A DNA stretch of 64,000 bases from Pseudoprimorskyibacter insulae (GTDB taxonomy: Bacteria; Pseudomonadota; Alphaproteobacteria; Rhodobacterales; Rhodobacteraceae): positions 275,708-339,707 of the forward strand of contig NZ_OMOJ01000004.1 of assembly GCF_900302505.1 (NCBI RefSeq), given 5' to 3'. Below the pieces are notes generated by a model. The model was not told where the DNA came from, did no database searches, and saw only the letters and a program-made list of their open reading frames with translations. This document shows positions 38,001 through 45,763 of this stretch, in pieces; positions within the stretch are counted from its first letter, which is position 1, and each line of letters opens with the position of its first letter. The position numbers and the translations under genes were made by a program.

Positions 38001-39404
38001 CTGCGCGGCGGCGGCGGCAATGACAGTCTGGCCGGAGCTGCAGGCAATGACCTGCTCGACGGCGGGGCCGATAATGACTACCTCGATGGTGGCACGGGCA
38101 ATGACGTGATCGCGGGCGGCGCTGGCACGGACCGGCTGCGCATCCACGACGATCAGGCCAATGTCACGCTTGGCGGCGATCAAGGCACGTTTACCATCTC
38201 CTCGGCGGATGGGATGGACACCGTATCCGGCGTGGAAACCATCGTCTTCAATGACAAAACCGTCGCCGTGGCCGATCTGCTGCCCCCGGCGGGCCAGATC
38301 ATCAACGGCACGGTCGATGATGACACCCTGACCGGCGATTCAGGCAATGACACAATCTACGGCATGACCGGCAATGACAGCCTGTCTGGCCTTGGGGGCA
38401 ACGACTTCCTGAATGGCGGCGAAGGCAATGACACCTTGCTGGGCGGTGACGGCAATGACGGGTTTGCGCCCAGTCTGGGCAACGATCTGGTCATTGGCGG
38501 CGACGGCACCGATCAGGTGATCCTGCATGACGCTGCGCTGGCCGACACCACGGTCACGGTCAACGGTGCACAGCTGATCCTGTCTGGACCAGAGGGCACC
38601 GACACTTTCGAAGGCGTGGAAGAGTTCATCTTTCGGGATGGCCTGTTCACCGAAGCCCAGCTTCGCGCCAGTGCCAACCTGAACCTTGTCGGCACCGAAG
38701 GGAACGACACCCTGACCGGCGGCGGTGGCAATGACACCATTTCCGGCCTTGGCGGCAATGACCGTCTGTCGGGCGAGGATGGCAACGATAGCATCCTTGG
38801 CGGCGACGGGCTTGACCTGCTGATCGGCGGTGCGGGCAATGACACCCTCCTTGGCGGTGCCACCAGCGACGACCTGCGGGATGTGGTCTATGGCGGTGAC
38901 GGCAACGACTCTATCGACGGCGGCTACGGCAATGACGAGTTGCGCGGCGACGCGGGTGACGACAGCATCGAAGGCGGATTTGGCGTCGATCTGGTGATCG
39001 GTGGGGACGGCAATGATGTGCTGACCGGGTCTGCGTGGTCCGACCAGATCTTTGGCGGCAACGGCAATGATTTCATCAACGGTGGGTTTGGCTTCGACCG
39101 GGTGAACGGTGGCACGGGGGCTGATAAATTCTATCACACCAATGCCGCCGGACACGGGTCCGACTGGATCCAGGACTACAACGCGGCCGAAGGCGACGTG
39201 CTGTTCTTTGGTGGCGGTGTCGCGGTCAAGTCCGACTTCCTTGTGCAGCGGGCCAGCACCCCGAACGCCGGCGATGCCGCCGTGCAAGAGGTGTTCGTCA
39301 CGCATCTCCCATCGGGCAACCTGCTCTGGGCCTTGGTCGATGGCGATGCGCAAACCAGCCTGAACGTGCTGGCCGCCGGTCAGACCTTCGACCTGCTCGG
39401 CTAA
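35061..39404 (+). CDS. Large RTX protein with six tandem ~178-residue modules
   Basis: A 1447-residue secreted calcium-binding protein, without N-terminal signal peptide. Residues about 20-1000 consist of six long modules, each with a beta-rich segment containing SGFIDGYY-NNIDFSGIEHFTF and a block of RTX nonapeptides (GNDSL-GG-GNDTL) followed by a GRDYW-AD and a NVEG-NL motif. The DG of the FIDGYY anchor falls at residues 54, 231, 411, 588, 768 and 945, spacing 177, 180, 177, 180, 177. Residues about 1000-1340 are classic RTX arrays. The last 110 residues match the smaller paralogue upstream and end FDLLG, a probable type I secretion signal. AAAGGGGG precedes the ATG. It may be an adhesin, S-layer-like or biofilm protein; no enzyme domain is visible. 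Confidence 0.9.
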   Translation: MANFFVTDVYSNTSDNVLHGTADFDRLTYTYTRPEGGVELTITDNGNTYSGLFDGYYTFNAYFTSIEAFTVNVQSDTSSRLTTGAGDDIFNLAGGNDTVYSGTGSDQINGGAGRDFWGADLSEFSANTLIDLNAVSNYGTGGVVQNVEGVNLTMGAGNDTVVGHALMETNYGDTIRGGAGDDLIKLDLGGWDAVEGGTGDDRLHVTNNLAEPTMSIDSLTLGADGYSGFIDGNYINNIDFSGIEHFTVIDNAGGNDNLNTGNGNDSLFGGMGNDTMRSAQGYDTIDGGEGRDFWQGDTSFSDTAVAIDLNGPSTYLGQGSVQNVEGFDVTTAGGNDSLTGCVSGETNYGDTVHSGGGDDLITLWLGGWDSVDGGAGSDRLVVTNQVSPGTGLSLTNTRTPEGTFGYTGFIDGYYINNIDFSGIEHFTFTDLNNGNDHFVAGSGNDSLTGGGGNDTLNSGAGQDTVNGGDGNDAWVADLSAVTTPLSIDLNGTSTLPGGGTLTNMEGMNLLSGSGNDTLRGHDSVYMNDTVNGGAGDDIIQLALHRWDLVVGGTGNDRLIVTNDVSDGAVVMSSFRATDDGTGYSGFIDGYYTNNIDFSGINDFTFIDTAGTSDNFTSGAGADLLIGGGGNDTLNSGSGNDTVDGGEGRDYWMADHSGLTTAVVVDLNGPSTLPGGGALTNVEGMNLKTGSGNDAITGLALRESNYGDIIDTGAGDDVVTLSLAAWDGVWMGPGDDRLIVTTDLVASPHVNVSAFSEDENGEGYSGFIDGYYTNNIDFHGVNHFTFIDNAGGNDRFVSGMGNDSLSGGAGNDTLISGGGLDTIDGGTGVDYWTADISANDTAVLINLNQTSTYHGGGSVKNIEGANLTTGAGNDTIVSNTDIATSQGDVFTTGAGDDRIEMVLASWDAVHGGAGIDTLKVTNTRTDSGGAYMTATAGTDGFSGQFDGYYVNNLDFTGIDIFDYDDQSNGTDNITAGSGNDTLRGGGGNDSLAGAAGNDLLDGGADNDYLDGGTGNDVIAGGAGTDRLRIHDDQANVTLGGDQGTFTISSADGMDTVSGVETIVFNDKTVAVADLLPPAGQIINGTVDDDTLTGDSGNDTIYGMTGNDSLSGLGGNDFLNGGEGNDTLLGGDGNDGFAPSLGNDLVIGGDGTDQVILHDAALADTTVTVNGAQLILSGPEGTDTFEGVEEFIFRDGLFTEAQLRASANLNLVGTEGNDTLTGGGGNDTISGLGGNDRLSGEDGNDSILGGDGLDLLIGGAGNDTLLGGATSDDLRDVVYGGDGNDSIDGGYGNDELRGDAGDDSIEGGFGVDLVIGGDGNDVLTGSAWSDQIFGGNGNDFINGGFGFDRVNGGTGADKFYHTNAAGHGSDWIQDYNAAEGDVLFFGGGVAVKSDFLVQRASTPNAGDAAVQEVFVTHLPSGNLLWALVDGDAQTSLNVLAAGQTFDLLG

Positions 39405-39407
39405 GCG

Positions 39408-40172
39408 CTAGCCGACAATATGGTAGCCGCCATCGATATAGTGCACCCCACCGGTGACATTGGCGGCTTCCGTGCTGGCCAGAAACGCGGCATAGGCCCC
39501 CACATCTTCGATCGTCGCAAGGTGATGAGTGGGGGCCTTCTGGGCCGCTTTGTCCAACAGCTCATCAAAATGCGCAATGCCACTTGCCGCCCGGGTCTTT
39601 AATGGTCCGGGCGACAATGCGTGCACGCTGATCCCCTTCGGCCCAAGTTCCGCCGCCATATAGCGGGTCACGCTTTCCAGCGCGGCCTTGACCGGCCCCA
39701 TGACGTTGTAATGATCGACGACCTTTTCCGCGCCGTAATAGCTCACCGTCATGCAGGTTCCACCATTCGGCATCATCGGTTCGGATTTGCGCACCAGATG
39801 CATGAAACTGCCGACCGAGATATCCATCGCCGTGGCAAAACCCGCACGCGAACAATCGGTGACGCGGCCATGCAGATCCTCTGCCGGGCAAAAGGCGATG
39901 GAATGCAGGACGGTATCCAACGTGCCCCATTCCGCCCCGATCTGGTCAAACAAGGCGTCGATCTGCCCGTGATCGGCCACATCCAGCGGTGCGATGATCT
40001 GCGCGCCCAAATCTTCGGCGAGTGGGCGGACATAAGGTTCGGCCTTGGCATTCAGATAGGTAATCGCCAGATCCGCCCCCTGCATCCGCAGCGCCTTGGC
40101 ACAGCCATAGGCGATGGACTGCGCATTCGCGACCCCGACAATCAGCGCCTTTTTGCCCTGAAGTGAAAACAT
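39408..40172 (-). CDS. fabI: FabI-type enoyl-[acyl-carrier-protein] reductase
   Basis: A 254-residue SDR-fold enzyme. The N-terminal cofactor motif is the FabI form GVANAQSIAYGCAKAL instead of the classical TGxxxGxG. The active site reads SYYGAEKVVDHYNVMGPVKAALE, giving the FabI Tyr-x6-Lys pattern. LDTVLHSIAFCP is the usual strand. FabI reduces enoyl-ACP in fatty acid elongation, NADH-dependent. Length is a little short of the usual 260-270. Rhodobacterales often carry two FabI paralogues, so this may be an accessory copy. It is the single gene between the RTX stop (four bases away, tail to tail) and the MauG-like gene (divergent). Confidence 0.88.
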   Translation of the reverse strand: MFSLQGKKALIVGVANAQSIAYGCAKALRMQGADLAITYLNAKAEPYVRPLAEDLGAQIIAPLDVADHGQIDALFDQIGAEWGTLDTVLHSIAFCPAEDLHGRVTDCSRAGFATAMDISVGSFMHLVRKSEPMMPNGGTCMTVSYYGAEKVVDHYNVMGPVKAALESVTRYMAAELGPKGISVHALSPGPLKTRAASGIAHFDELLDKAAQKAPTHHLATIEDVGAYAAFLASTEAANVTGGVHYIDGGYHIVG

Positions 40173-40343
40173 TGCCGTCCCCTTTTATGGCCCTGCCTTA
40201 CTGTGCCAAGCTCTTGTAACGACGGCACGACTTTGTAGCTCAATCCGGCCCGGCGTCGAACGACACGCGTGTTGATTTGGCAGACCCCCACCATTTGCGC
40301 GTTTTTGAGGCCATCCGATACTGCATCGCAGCGCATCAATCGG

Positions 40344-40388
40344 TTGACGCCCTCCCCCTTGGCATTGTTAATTCACGGACTGAATTAA
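40344..40388 (+). promoter_or_regulatory. Dyad in the promoter of the MauG-like gene
   Basis: Upstream of 40402, TTAATTC at 40368-40374 and GAATTAA at 40382-40388 form perfect 7-base inverted arms around a 7-base spacer. A TTGACG hexamer stands at 40344-40349, about the right distance for the dyad to cover a -10 region (GTTAAT at 40367). This fits an operator over the promoter; the regulator is unknown. Confidence 0.45.
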
Positions 40389-40401
40389 TATGGGGCCAGC
40401 T

Positions 40402-41721
40402 ATGGCAAATATCGCGAATCTCTGGCGTCTTGCTGCGTCTCTGACGGTGGCGACGGCCATGCCGGTGGTCGGGCAGACCCAGCCAGACCTAGGACCGCGC
40501 CCCGTGTTCAATACACCCCATGCCGACCGCGCCGCGCTTGGCCAACTGTTGTTCTACGATCCGATCCTGTCGGGCAATAAATCGGTCAGCTGCGCCACCT
40601 GCCACCATCCGCGCTTTGGCACGGCGGACGGGTTGTCGCTTGGCATTGGCGATGGCGGCATTGGCCTTGGCCCCGATCGCAAACCCGACCCGGCCAACCT
40701 GCCGGAACAACGCATTCCGCGCAACGCACCGGCGCTTTGGAACCTCGGAGCGATTGAATTTACGACGTTTTTCCACGATGGCCGGTTGCAGGATGATCCC
40801 AGCCAACCGCACGGCGTGCGCACGCCGCTAGGGGCCGATATGGCCGAAGGGTTCGACTCAGCGCTGGCAGCGCAGGCGATGTTCCCCGTGTTGTCACCCG
40901 ACGAAATGGCCGGGCATTACGCGGAAAACGACATCAGCAAAACGGTGCGCCTTGGCCTTCTCAGCCAGCCGGGCGGCGCGTGGGACCAACTGGCAGCGCG
41001 GGTTTCCGAAATCCCAGAATATCGCGCCAAGTTCGACGCGGTGAACGGCCCCGGCAGCCCCATCACCTTCCCTGAGATCGGCAACCTGATCGCCGATTTC
41101 ATCCGGGTCGAATGGCGGGCCGACAATAGCGCCTTTGACCGTTACATGGCCGGTGGCTCCTCACTGACAGATGCGCAAACCCTTGGAATGGAACTGTTTT
41201 ACGGCGAGGCCGGGTGCGCGGCCTGTCACAGCGGCTGGCTGCAAACCGACCACGATTTTCACGCGTTGGCCCTGCCCCAGATCGGCCCCGGCAAGGCCGC
41301 GCGGTTCGAAAACCACCACCGCGATGATGGCCGTTTGCGCGTGACGGGCGCGGCTGCAGACGCCTTTGCCTTTCGCACGCCGTCGCTGCGCAATGTGACC
41401 CTGACCGCGCCCTATGGCCATGACGGCGCATTTGCCGATCTTGGCGCGATGATCCGCCAGCACATGGACCCGGTCGCCAGCTTGCAGGGGTATCAACTTA
41501 GCAGCGCGGTATTGCCGGATCTTAGCACCGCGAAGGATGATCTGATCTTGCAAAGCCCGCAGGATATGGCCGCTTTGGCCGATGTCGCCCGCCCGGTCAC
41601 GCCGATGCTATCAAGCGGCCAGATCGACGCGATCATCGCTTTCCTGCATGCGCTGGAAGACCCGGCCGAGCGTTTGGGCATTCCCGATCGCGTGCCCAGC
41701 GGACTGCCGGTTGATCGTTAA
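40402..41721 (+). CDS. Periplasmic MauG/cytochrome c peroxidase-like dihaem protein
   Basis: A 439-residue secreted c-type cytochrome. A signal peptide (about residues 1-25, LWRLAASLTVATAMPVVG) is followed by two haem c sites, CATCH at residues 64-68 and CAACH at 272-276, with the family layout of bacterial dihaem peroxidases and MauG. Flanking motifs are LGQLLFYDPILSGNKSVSC, RNAPALWN and FRTPSLRNVTLTAPYGHDGAF. It would reduce hydrogen peroxide or oxidise a protein partner in the periplasm. The ATG at 40402 follows GGGG; an ATG at 40390 adds four residues. Convergent with, and overlapping by four bases, the CRTAC1-type gene, which also encodes an exported protein. Confidence 0.9.
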   Translation: MANIANLWRLAASLTVATAMPVVGQTQPDLGPRPVFNTPHADRAALGQLLFYDPILSGNKSVSCATCHHPRFGTADGLSLGIGDGGIGLGPDRKPDPANLPEQRIPRNAPALWNLGAIEFTTFFHDGRLQDDPSQPHGVRTPLGADMAEGFDSALAAQAMFPVLSPDEMAGHYAENDISKTVRLGLLSQPGGAWDQLAARVSEIPEYRAKFDAVNGPGSPITFPEIGNLIADFIRVEWRADNSAFDRYMAGGSSLTDAQTLGMELFYGEAGCAACHSGWLQTDHDFHALALPQIGPGKAARFENHHRDDGRLRVTGAAADAFAFRTPSLRNVTLTAPYGHDGAFADLGAMIRQHMDPVASLQGYQLSSAVLPDLSTAKDDLILQSPQDMAALADVARPVTPMLSSGQIDAIIAFLHALEDPAERLGIPDRVPSGLPVDR

Positions 41722-43244
41722 CGGGATAAGCTAAGGCGCTGGTTGGCGGACACCGCCTGCCAGTCGCCCACTTGGCCATCCGGCCAAATGACCCGAATCT
41801 CGGCGTGTTCGGCATTGCCCAGACCGAAATGCAGATATCCTGCATCGCCCCCGGCATGGCCACCGCCGATGGTCATTTCGCGGGTTTGCACTTGGCCACC
41901 GACGCGCAATTCCACAAAAGACCCAATGGCTTGGCTATTTCCGCTCTGCCCTTGCAACGCCACCAACAGCCAGTTGCCTGCGCCCGCGGTCACGTTCTGA
42001 TACAGCTCTAGCGGCGCGCGGCGATTGACCACCGCCAGATCAAGCATACCGTCCAAGTTCAGATCAACCAAAGCCGCCCCGCGCCCGCGTTCCATGCTGG
42101 CTAGGCCCGCCGCCGCACCGCTTTCGGCAAAGGTGCCGTCTGGCTGTTGCATCAGCAGGTTGTTGGGGTCGTGCATCGCCGCGTCCGGCATCTGTTCGAC
42201 ATTGCCCTTGGCGACGAACACATCGTCCAGCCCGTCGTTGTTCACATCGCCAAAAGCCGCGTGCCACCCGGTCGAAGGCCGCCCATCGCCGCCCGTATAA
42301 GGCCGATGCGCCGTGGTGCCGCGTGCGTAGGTGGCGTCGCGGTAAACCGGCCCGCCGCTCGCAGGGTCAAAGGTCTGAAACTTCTGATCGCCCATCGATG
42401 TCAGGTAAACGTCGGAATATCCGTCCCCCGTCACATCGCGCGACGCGATTCCCATGCCCCACAGGCTATAGGGCGCCCAGCCCTCGGCCTCGGAATAGAG
42501 GCGCGGCGCGGGCTCCATCGCCCACATTTGTTCTTGCCCGCCGCGCACATAGTAATGGCGGTCATTGCTGATGCGCAGATCAGCGCGGCCGGTGCGGGAC
42601 CAATCGGTAAACAGCATCGAAAGCGCGCAAAATCCGGGGGTTAGCGCATGCGGCGGCGCATAGTGGTCGCCGTCAGGCCGATACAGCAGCGTGTCATCGC
42701 AGGTCATAAACGGCCCGTTCGGGTCGCTGCGGTCAACATAGGTGCCGATCGCCAGCGTCGGCAGGGCCTGCCCCGCCTCCCATGTGGCAGAAAAAGCCGT
42801 GCTCCAATGATCGCCCGTCTCAAACGACAGACCGTCGAAGGGTGCGAATTGGCAATCGCCCAGCCCGCGCATCAGGACATCAGGGCCGACCCGAAGAATG
42901 GCCAGATCAAGCACAGAATCTCCATCAATATCAATCGGGTAAGCACCAGTGACGCCTGTCAGAGATAGGGCATCCGGGGTGCTGGGCGCGAAGGTTAACC
43001 CGCCCTCACCTGACTGATTGAGGAACAGTTCCGCCGGGTTGCTGCCACCGGCGGCGTAAAGTTCGGGCAGTTCATCGCCGTTGCAATCAAAGGCCGCAAC
43101 ACCGCCCCCGACGAAGTGTTCCCACCCGCCGTCATAGCGGTGCTCGGTCACGGGGCGCGGTGCGAAAACGGGATCGGCAGCCTGTGCAGGTGCGCCCAAA
43201 ACCAGCACCCCGCCTTGTAGAAAAATCCATAGATTACGAGGCAT
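41718..43244 (-). CDS. Exported CRTAC1-family FG-GAP/VCBS repeat protein with ASPIC domain
   Basis: A 508-residue exported protein with a signal peptide ending near GAPAQA (residues about 1-22). It is composed of FG-GAP/VCBS-type beta-propeller repeats with calcium-binding D-N-D-G-D loops (DCNGDELPELYAAGG, DIDGDSVLDLAI, DVTGDGYSDVYL, DVNNDGLDDVFVAKG, DLNLDGMLDLAVVN). It ends in an ASPIC/UnbV domain (EIRVIWPDGQVGDWQAVSANQRLSL). Family role unknown; often encoded beside MauG-like cytochromes, as here, suggesting a joint periplasmic or surface function. Its start overlaps the last codons of the ROK gene by 11 bases, so it may be co-transcribed with the xylose regulator. Confidence 0.87.
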   Translation of the reverse strand: MPRNLWIFLQGGVLVLGAPAQAADPVFAPRPVTEHRYDGGWEHFVGGGVAAFDCNGDELPELYAAGGSNPAELFLNQSGEGGLTFAPSTPDALSLTGVTGAYPIDIDGDSVLDLAILRVGPDVLMRGLGDCQFAPFDGLSFETGDHWSTAFSATWEAGQALPTLAIGTYVDRSDPNGPFMTCDDTLLYRPDGDHYAPPHALTPGFCALSMLFTDWSRTGRADLRISNDRHYYVRGGQEQMWAMEPAPRLYSEAEGWAPYSLWGMGIASRDVTGDGYSDVYLTSMGDQKFQTFDPASGGPVYRDATYARGTTAHRPYTGGDGRPSTGWHAAFGDVNNDGLDDVFVAKGNVEQMPDAAMHDPNNLLMQQPDGTFAESGAAAGLASMERGRGAALVDLNLDGMLDLAVVNRRAPLELYQNVTAGAGNWLLVALQGQSGNSQAIGSFVELRVGGQVQTREMTIGGGHAGGDAGYLHFGLGNAEHAEIRVIWPDGQVGDWQAVSANQRLSLSR

Positions 43245-44463
43245 TGCGCGTCACATCCTTGACCGTCAGGCCAGACACCTTTTCGATGGCATAGGCGGCG
43301 GCCCCTTTGGCCCACATCAAATCGCCCCAACCGTGTGTGCGTATTTCTGGCGGGGGCGCATCGACCTGCACCACGGACTGCATCGCCCGCGTGACAGCGG
43401 CATCCAGAAAAATATGGCGTTTGTTGTGGCTGCGCCCCGCGAGAATGATCAGGTCCGGGTCGAAAATATTGATCAGATTGGCCAGCCCCATCCCGAACAT
43501 CGCCCCGGCCCGTTCAAAGATCGACATGGCCACTTGATCGCCGCCCCGCGCGGCAGCAACCAGCTGCGCGACATCGGTATAAGGCTCGCCCACGGTCACG
43601 CCGTTTGCTTCCCGCAGCAGGGCATAATCACCGACATATGCCTCAAGGCAGCCACGCTGACCACACTGGCAGAGCGCCCCGTGCAGCTGCACTTTGGTGT
43701 GCCCGAATTCGGCACCGCAGCCCCGTTGGCCACGATACACCTCACCATCAATCATGATACCAAGGCCGACGCCAAATTCCAGCGTCACAACCAGAAAATT
43801 ACGTGATTCCCGCCCCTTACCGAACAGATGTTCGGCCTTGGCCACAAGGTTCGCATCGTTATCCACGAACACCGGAAACGGCAGGCGCTGCGCCAGAAGC
43901 GCCCCAAGTTCGACGTTCCGTTCCAACAAGGAGGACGACCAATGCACGAAGTTCGACACGCTGTTGATCTGCCCCGGCAGGCCGATTCCCAGCCCCGATA
44001 GCCCCGTCCGATCGAACCCGCCTTTGCGGCAGGTTGCGTCGACGATTTTCAAGATGCGGTCCACCAGTTCGGTGGGCGACACGCGGGCCGTTGGGAACTC
44101 CATCTCGTGATCGACGATGGTTTTGCCTTCGAAATCCACGATCAGCATGGTGATGGTGCGCTGCGCGACCTTCAGCCCGGCAATGCGATGCGCTTTGCCC
44201 CGCAATTTCAGCGTAACACGCGGGCGTCCGCGCCGGGTTTCACTGGGCTGATCGTCGCTGGATGATTCCTCGATAAGCCCGGCGGCCAGAAGCTCCGAAG
44301 TGATCGCGGTCACCGTGGCAGGGCTAAATCCTGTGGCCTGCGCGATGTCGATCCGGGCGATCCGGCCAGCTGATCGGATCGTGTCAAGCACTTGTAATCG
44401 ACCGGATTCTCGCTGATCCGACGACGGTCGGACCACCTGAACCTCTGCCATGGTCTTCTTCAA
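43234..44463 (-). CDS. xylR: ROK family xylose-type transcriptional repressor
   Basis: A regulator of about 409 residues with an N-terminal winged helix (RLQVLDTIRSAGRIARIDIAQATGFSPATVTAITSELLAAGLIEE) and a ROK sugar-kinase-like domain containing VDNDANLVAKAEHLFG and the zinc motif CQCGQRGCLEAYVG. Divergent from xylFHGA, so it very probably represses that operon and responds to xylose. The ribosome binding site decides the start: GGGAGGA at 44471-44477 lies seven bases before a TTG at 44463, whereas the ATG at 44451 is 19 bases away. A TTG at 44499 gives a longer form without a good site. The ROK kinase signature is not needed for DNA binding. Confidence 0.88.
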   Translation of the reverse strand: MKKTMAEVQVVRPSSDQRESGRLQVLDTIRSAGRIARIDIAQATGFSPATVTAITSELLAAGLIEESSSDDQPSETRRGRPRVTLKLRGKAHRIAGLKVAQRTITMLIVDFEGKTIVDHEMEFPTARVSPTELVDRILKIVDATCRKGGFDRTGLSGLGIGLPGQINSVSNFVHWSSSLLERNVELGALLAQRLPFPVFVDNDANLVAKAEHLFGKGRESRNFLVVTLEFGVGLGIMIDGEVYRGQRGCGAEFGHTKVQLHGALCQCGQRGCLEAYVGDYALLREANGVTVGEPYTDVAQLVAAARGGDQVAMSIFERAGAMFGMGLANLINIFDPDLIILAGRSHNKRHIFLDAAVTRAMQSVVQVDAPPPEIRTHGWGDLMWAKGAAAYAIEKVSGLTVKDVTRNAS

Positions 44464-44497
44464 AACTGCGTCCTCCCAAGTCGGCGCAGAATTCTCC

Positions 44498-44535
44498 AAA
44501 AGAATTATTTTGACAAGTAAAATATTTAATCTTAG
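44498..44535. promoter_or_regulatory. AT-rich xylR/xylF divergent promoter-operator
   Basis: Between the regulator and xylF lies a strongly AT-rich block. AAAAGAATTATTTT at 44498-44511 is a 14-base near-palindrome (one mismatched pair), and the self-complementary AAATATTT stands at 44520-44527. TTGACA at 44510-44515 can be the -35 element for xylF. The dyads are the likely ROK operator. Confidence 0.55.
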
Positions 44536-44607
44536 TCATGAACGGCGCTCCGAACGGACCGAAAGGTCATGTTTCGGGCGAAGACACCTTCAGGGAGGAA
44601 TACTGAG

Positions 44608-45636
44608 ATGAAACTTCTCGGAACCATTTCGGCCATCGCGATTATGGCCAGCACCGCAGCATTCGCAGGCAGCCACGGCGTTACCGTCGGCGTCAGCTGG
44701 TCCAACTTCCAGGAAGAGCGCTGGAAAACCGACGAAGCGGCGATCAAAGCAGCACTGGAAGCCGCAGGCGCATCCTACGTATCGGCAGACGCTCAGTCGT
44801 CCTCGGCCAAACAGCTGAGCGACATTGAGAACCTGATCGCACAGGGCGTGGACGCTCTGATCGTTCTGGGCCAAGACACGCAGGCGGTTATCCCCGCTGT
44901 TCAGGCCGCCGTTGACGAAGACATCCCCGTCATCGCCTATGACCGTCTGATCGAAGACAGCCGCGCCTTCTACCTGACCTTCGACAACGTCGAAGTCGGC
45001 CGTATGCAGGCCGCAGCCGTTCTGGCCGCTGCCCCCAAGGGCCGCTATGTCATGATCAAAGGCTCGCCGACCGATCCGAACGCAGACTTCCTGCGCGGCG
45101 GTCAGCAAGAAGTGCTTCAGGCGGCAATCGACGCCGGTGACATCCAAATCGTTGGCGAAGCCTATACCGATGGCTGGCTGCCGGCGAACGCACAGCGCAA
45201 CATGGAACAGATCCTGACCGAAACCAGCAACGGCGTTGACGCTGTTGTGGCTTCGAACGACGGCACCGCAGGTGGCGTTGTGGCCGCACTGTCCGGCCAG
45301 GGCATGCAGGGTCTGCCGGTTTCGGGTCAGGACGGCGACCATGCCGCTCTGAACCGCGTTGCCAAAGGCACCCAGACCGTTTCGGTTTGGAAAGACGCCC
45401 GTGAGCTGGGCAAAGCCGCAGGCGAAATCGCCGTGGCTCTGGCTGGCGGTTCGGCTGCTGGTGACGTGAACGGTGCGGTGTCCTTCACCACTCCGGGCGG
45501 CAACGAAGTATCGGCCGTGTTCCTGAAGCCGGTTCCGGTGACCGCTGACAACCTGACCGTTGTCGTCGACGCTGGCTGGATCACCAAAGACGCACTGTGC
45601 CAGGGCGTGGAAAACGGCCCGGCACCCTGCAACTAA
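44608..45636 (+). CDS. xylF: D-xylose ABC transporter substrate-binding protein
   Basis: A 342-residue periplasmic binding protein of the xylose/ribose (type I, PBP1) family. A signal peptide covers residues 1-20 (cleavage after AFA). The mature part starts SHGVTVGVSWSNFQEERWKTDE, characteristic of XylF, with the sugar-site segments DALIVLGQDTQAV, IPVIAYDRLIED and VVASNDGTAGG. The ATG at 44608 follows GGGAGGAA; the frame's upstream start at 44569 has no signal peptide character. Codon use is biased to a preferred set, as expected for an abundant binding protein. First gene of xylFHG-xylA; a strong hairpin follows. Confidence 0.95.
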   Translation: MKLLGTISAIAIMASTAAFAGSHGVTVGVSWSNFQEERWKTDEAAIKAALEAAGASYVSADAQSSSAKQLSDIENLIAQGVDALIVLGQDTQAVIPAVQAAVDEDIPVIAYDRLIEDSRAFYLTFDNVEVGRMQAAAVLAAAPKGRYVMIKGSPTDPNADFLRGGQQEVLQAAIDAGDIQIVGEAYTDGWLPANAQRNMEQILTETSNGVDAVVASNDGTAGGVVAALSGQGMQGLPVSGQDGDHAALNRVAKGTQTVSVWKDARELGKAAGEIAVALAGGSAAGDVNGAVSFTTPGGNEVSAVFLKPVPVTADNLTVVVDAGWITKDALCQGVENGPAPCN

Positions 45637-45666
45637 TTTGATCTGATTACAGACCAAATCGCCTCA

Positions 45667-45692
45667 GCCACCCCGCCATGTTGCGGGGTGGC
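45667..45692 (+). terminator. Perfect hairpin between xylF and xylH
   Basis: GCCACCCCGC at 45667-45676 pairs perfectly with GCGGGGTGGC at 45683-45692 around CATGTT. No T-run follows. In ABC operons such hairpins after the binding-protein gene stabilise its mRNA or attenuate read-through so that more binding protein than permease is made. Confidence 0.75.
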
Positions 45693-45763
45693 AACCTAGG
45701 CATTTCACCCAAAATCCATGACACAACCCGGGAAACCGAGGTGCAAACAGCGGGACTTTCGCT

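Noticed and set aside
36627..38183. A 518-codon open frame on the minus strand opposite the large RTX gene, and similar ones at 38340-39353 and 34077-34802
   Set aside because: They are antisense shadows of the repetitive Gly-Asn-Asp-rich coding strand; the predicted proteins are low-complexity Ala/Val/Ile repeats with no start signals.
33063..39404. Dense short tandem repeats that could suggest a CRISPR or satellite array
   Set aside because: They are in frame, encode GGxGxDxLx RTX nonapeptides, vary in third codon positions and lack spacers.
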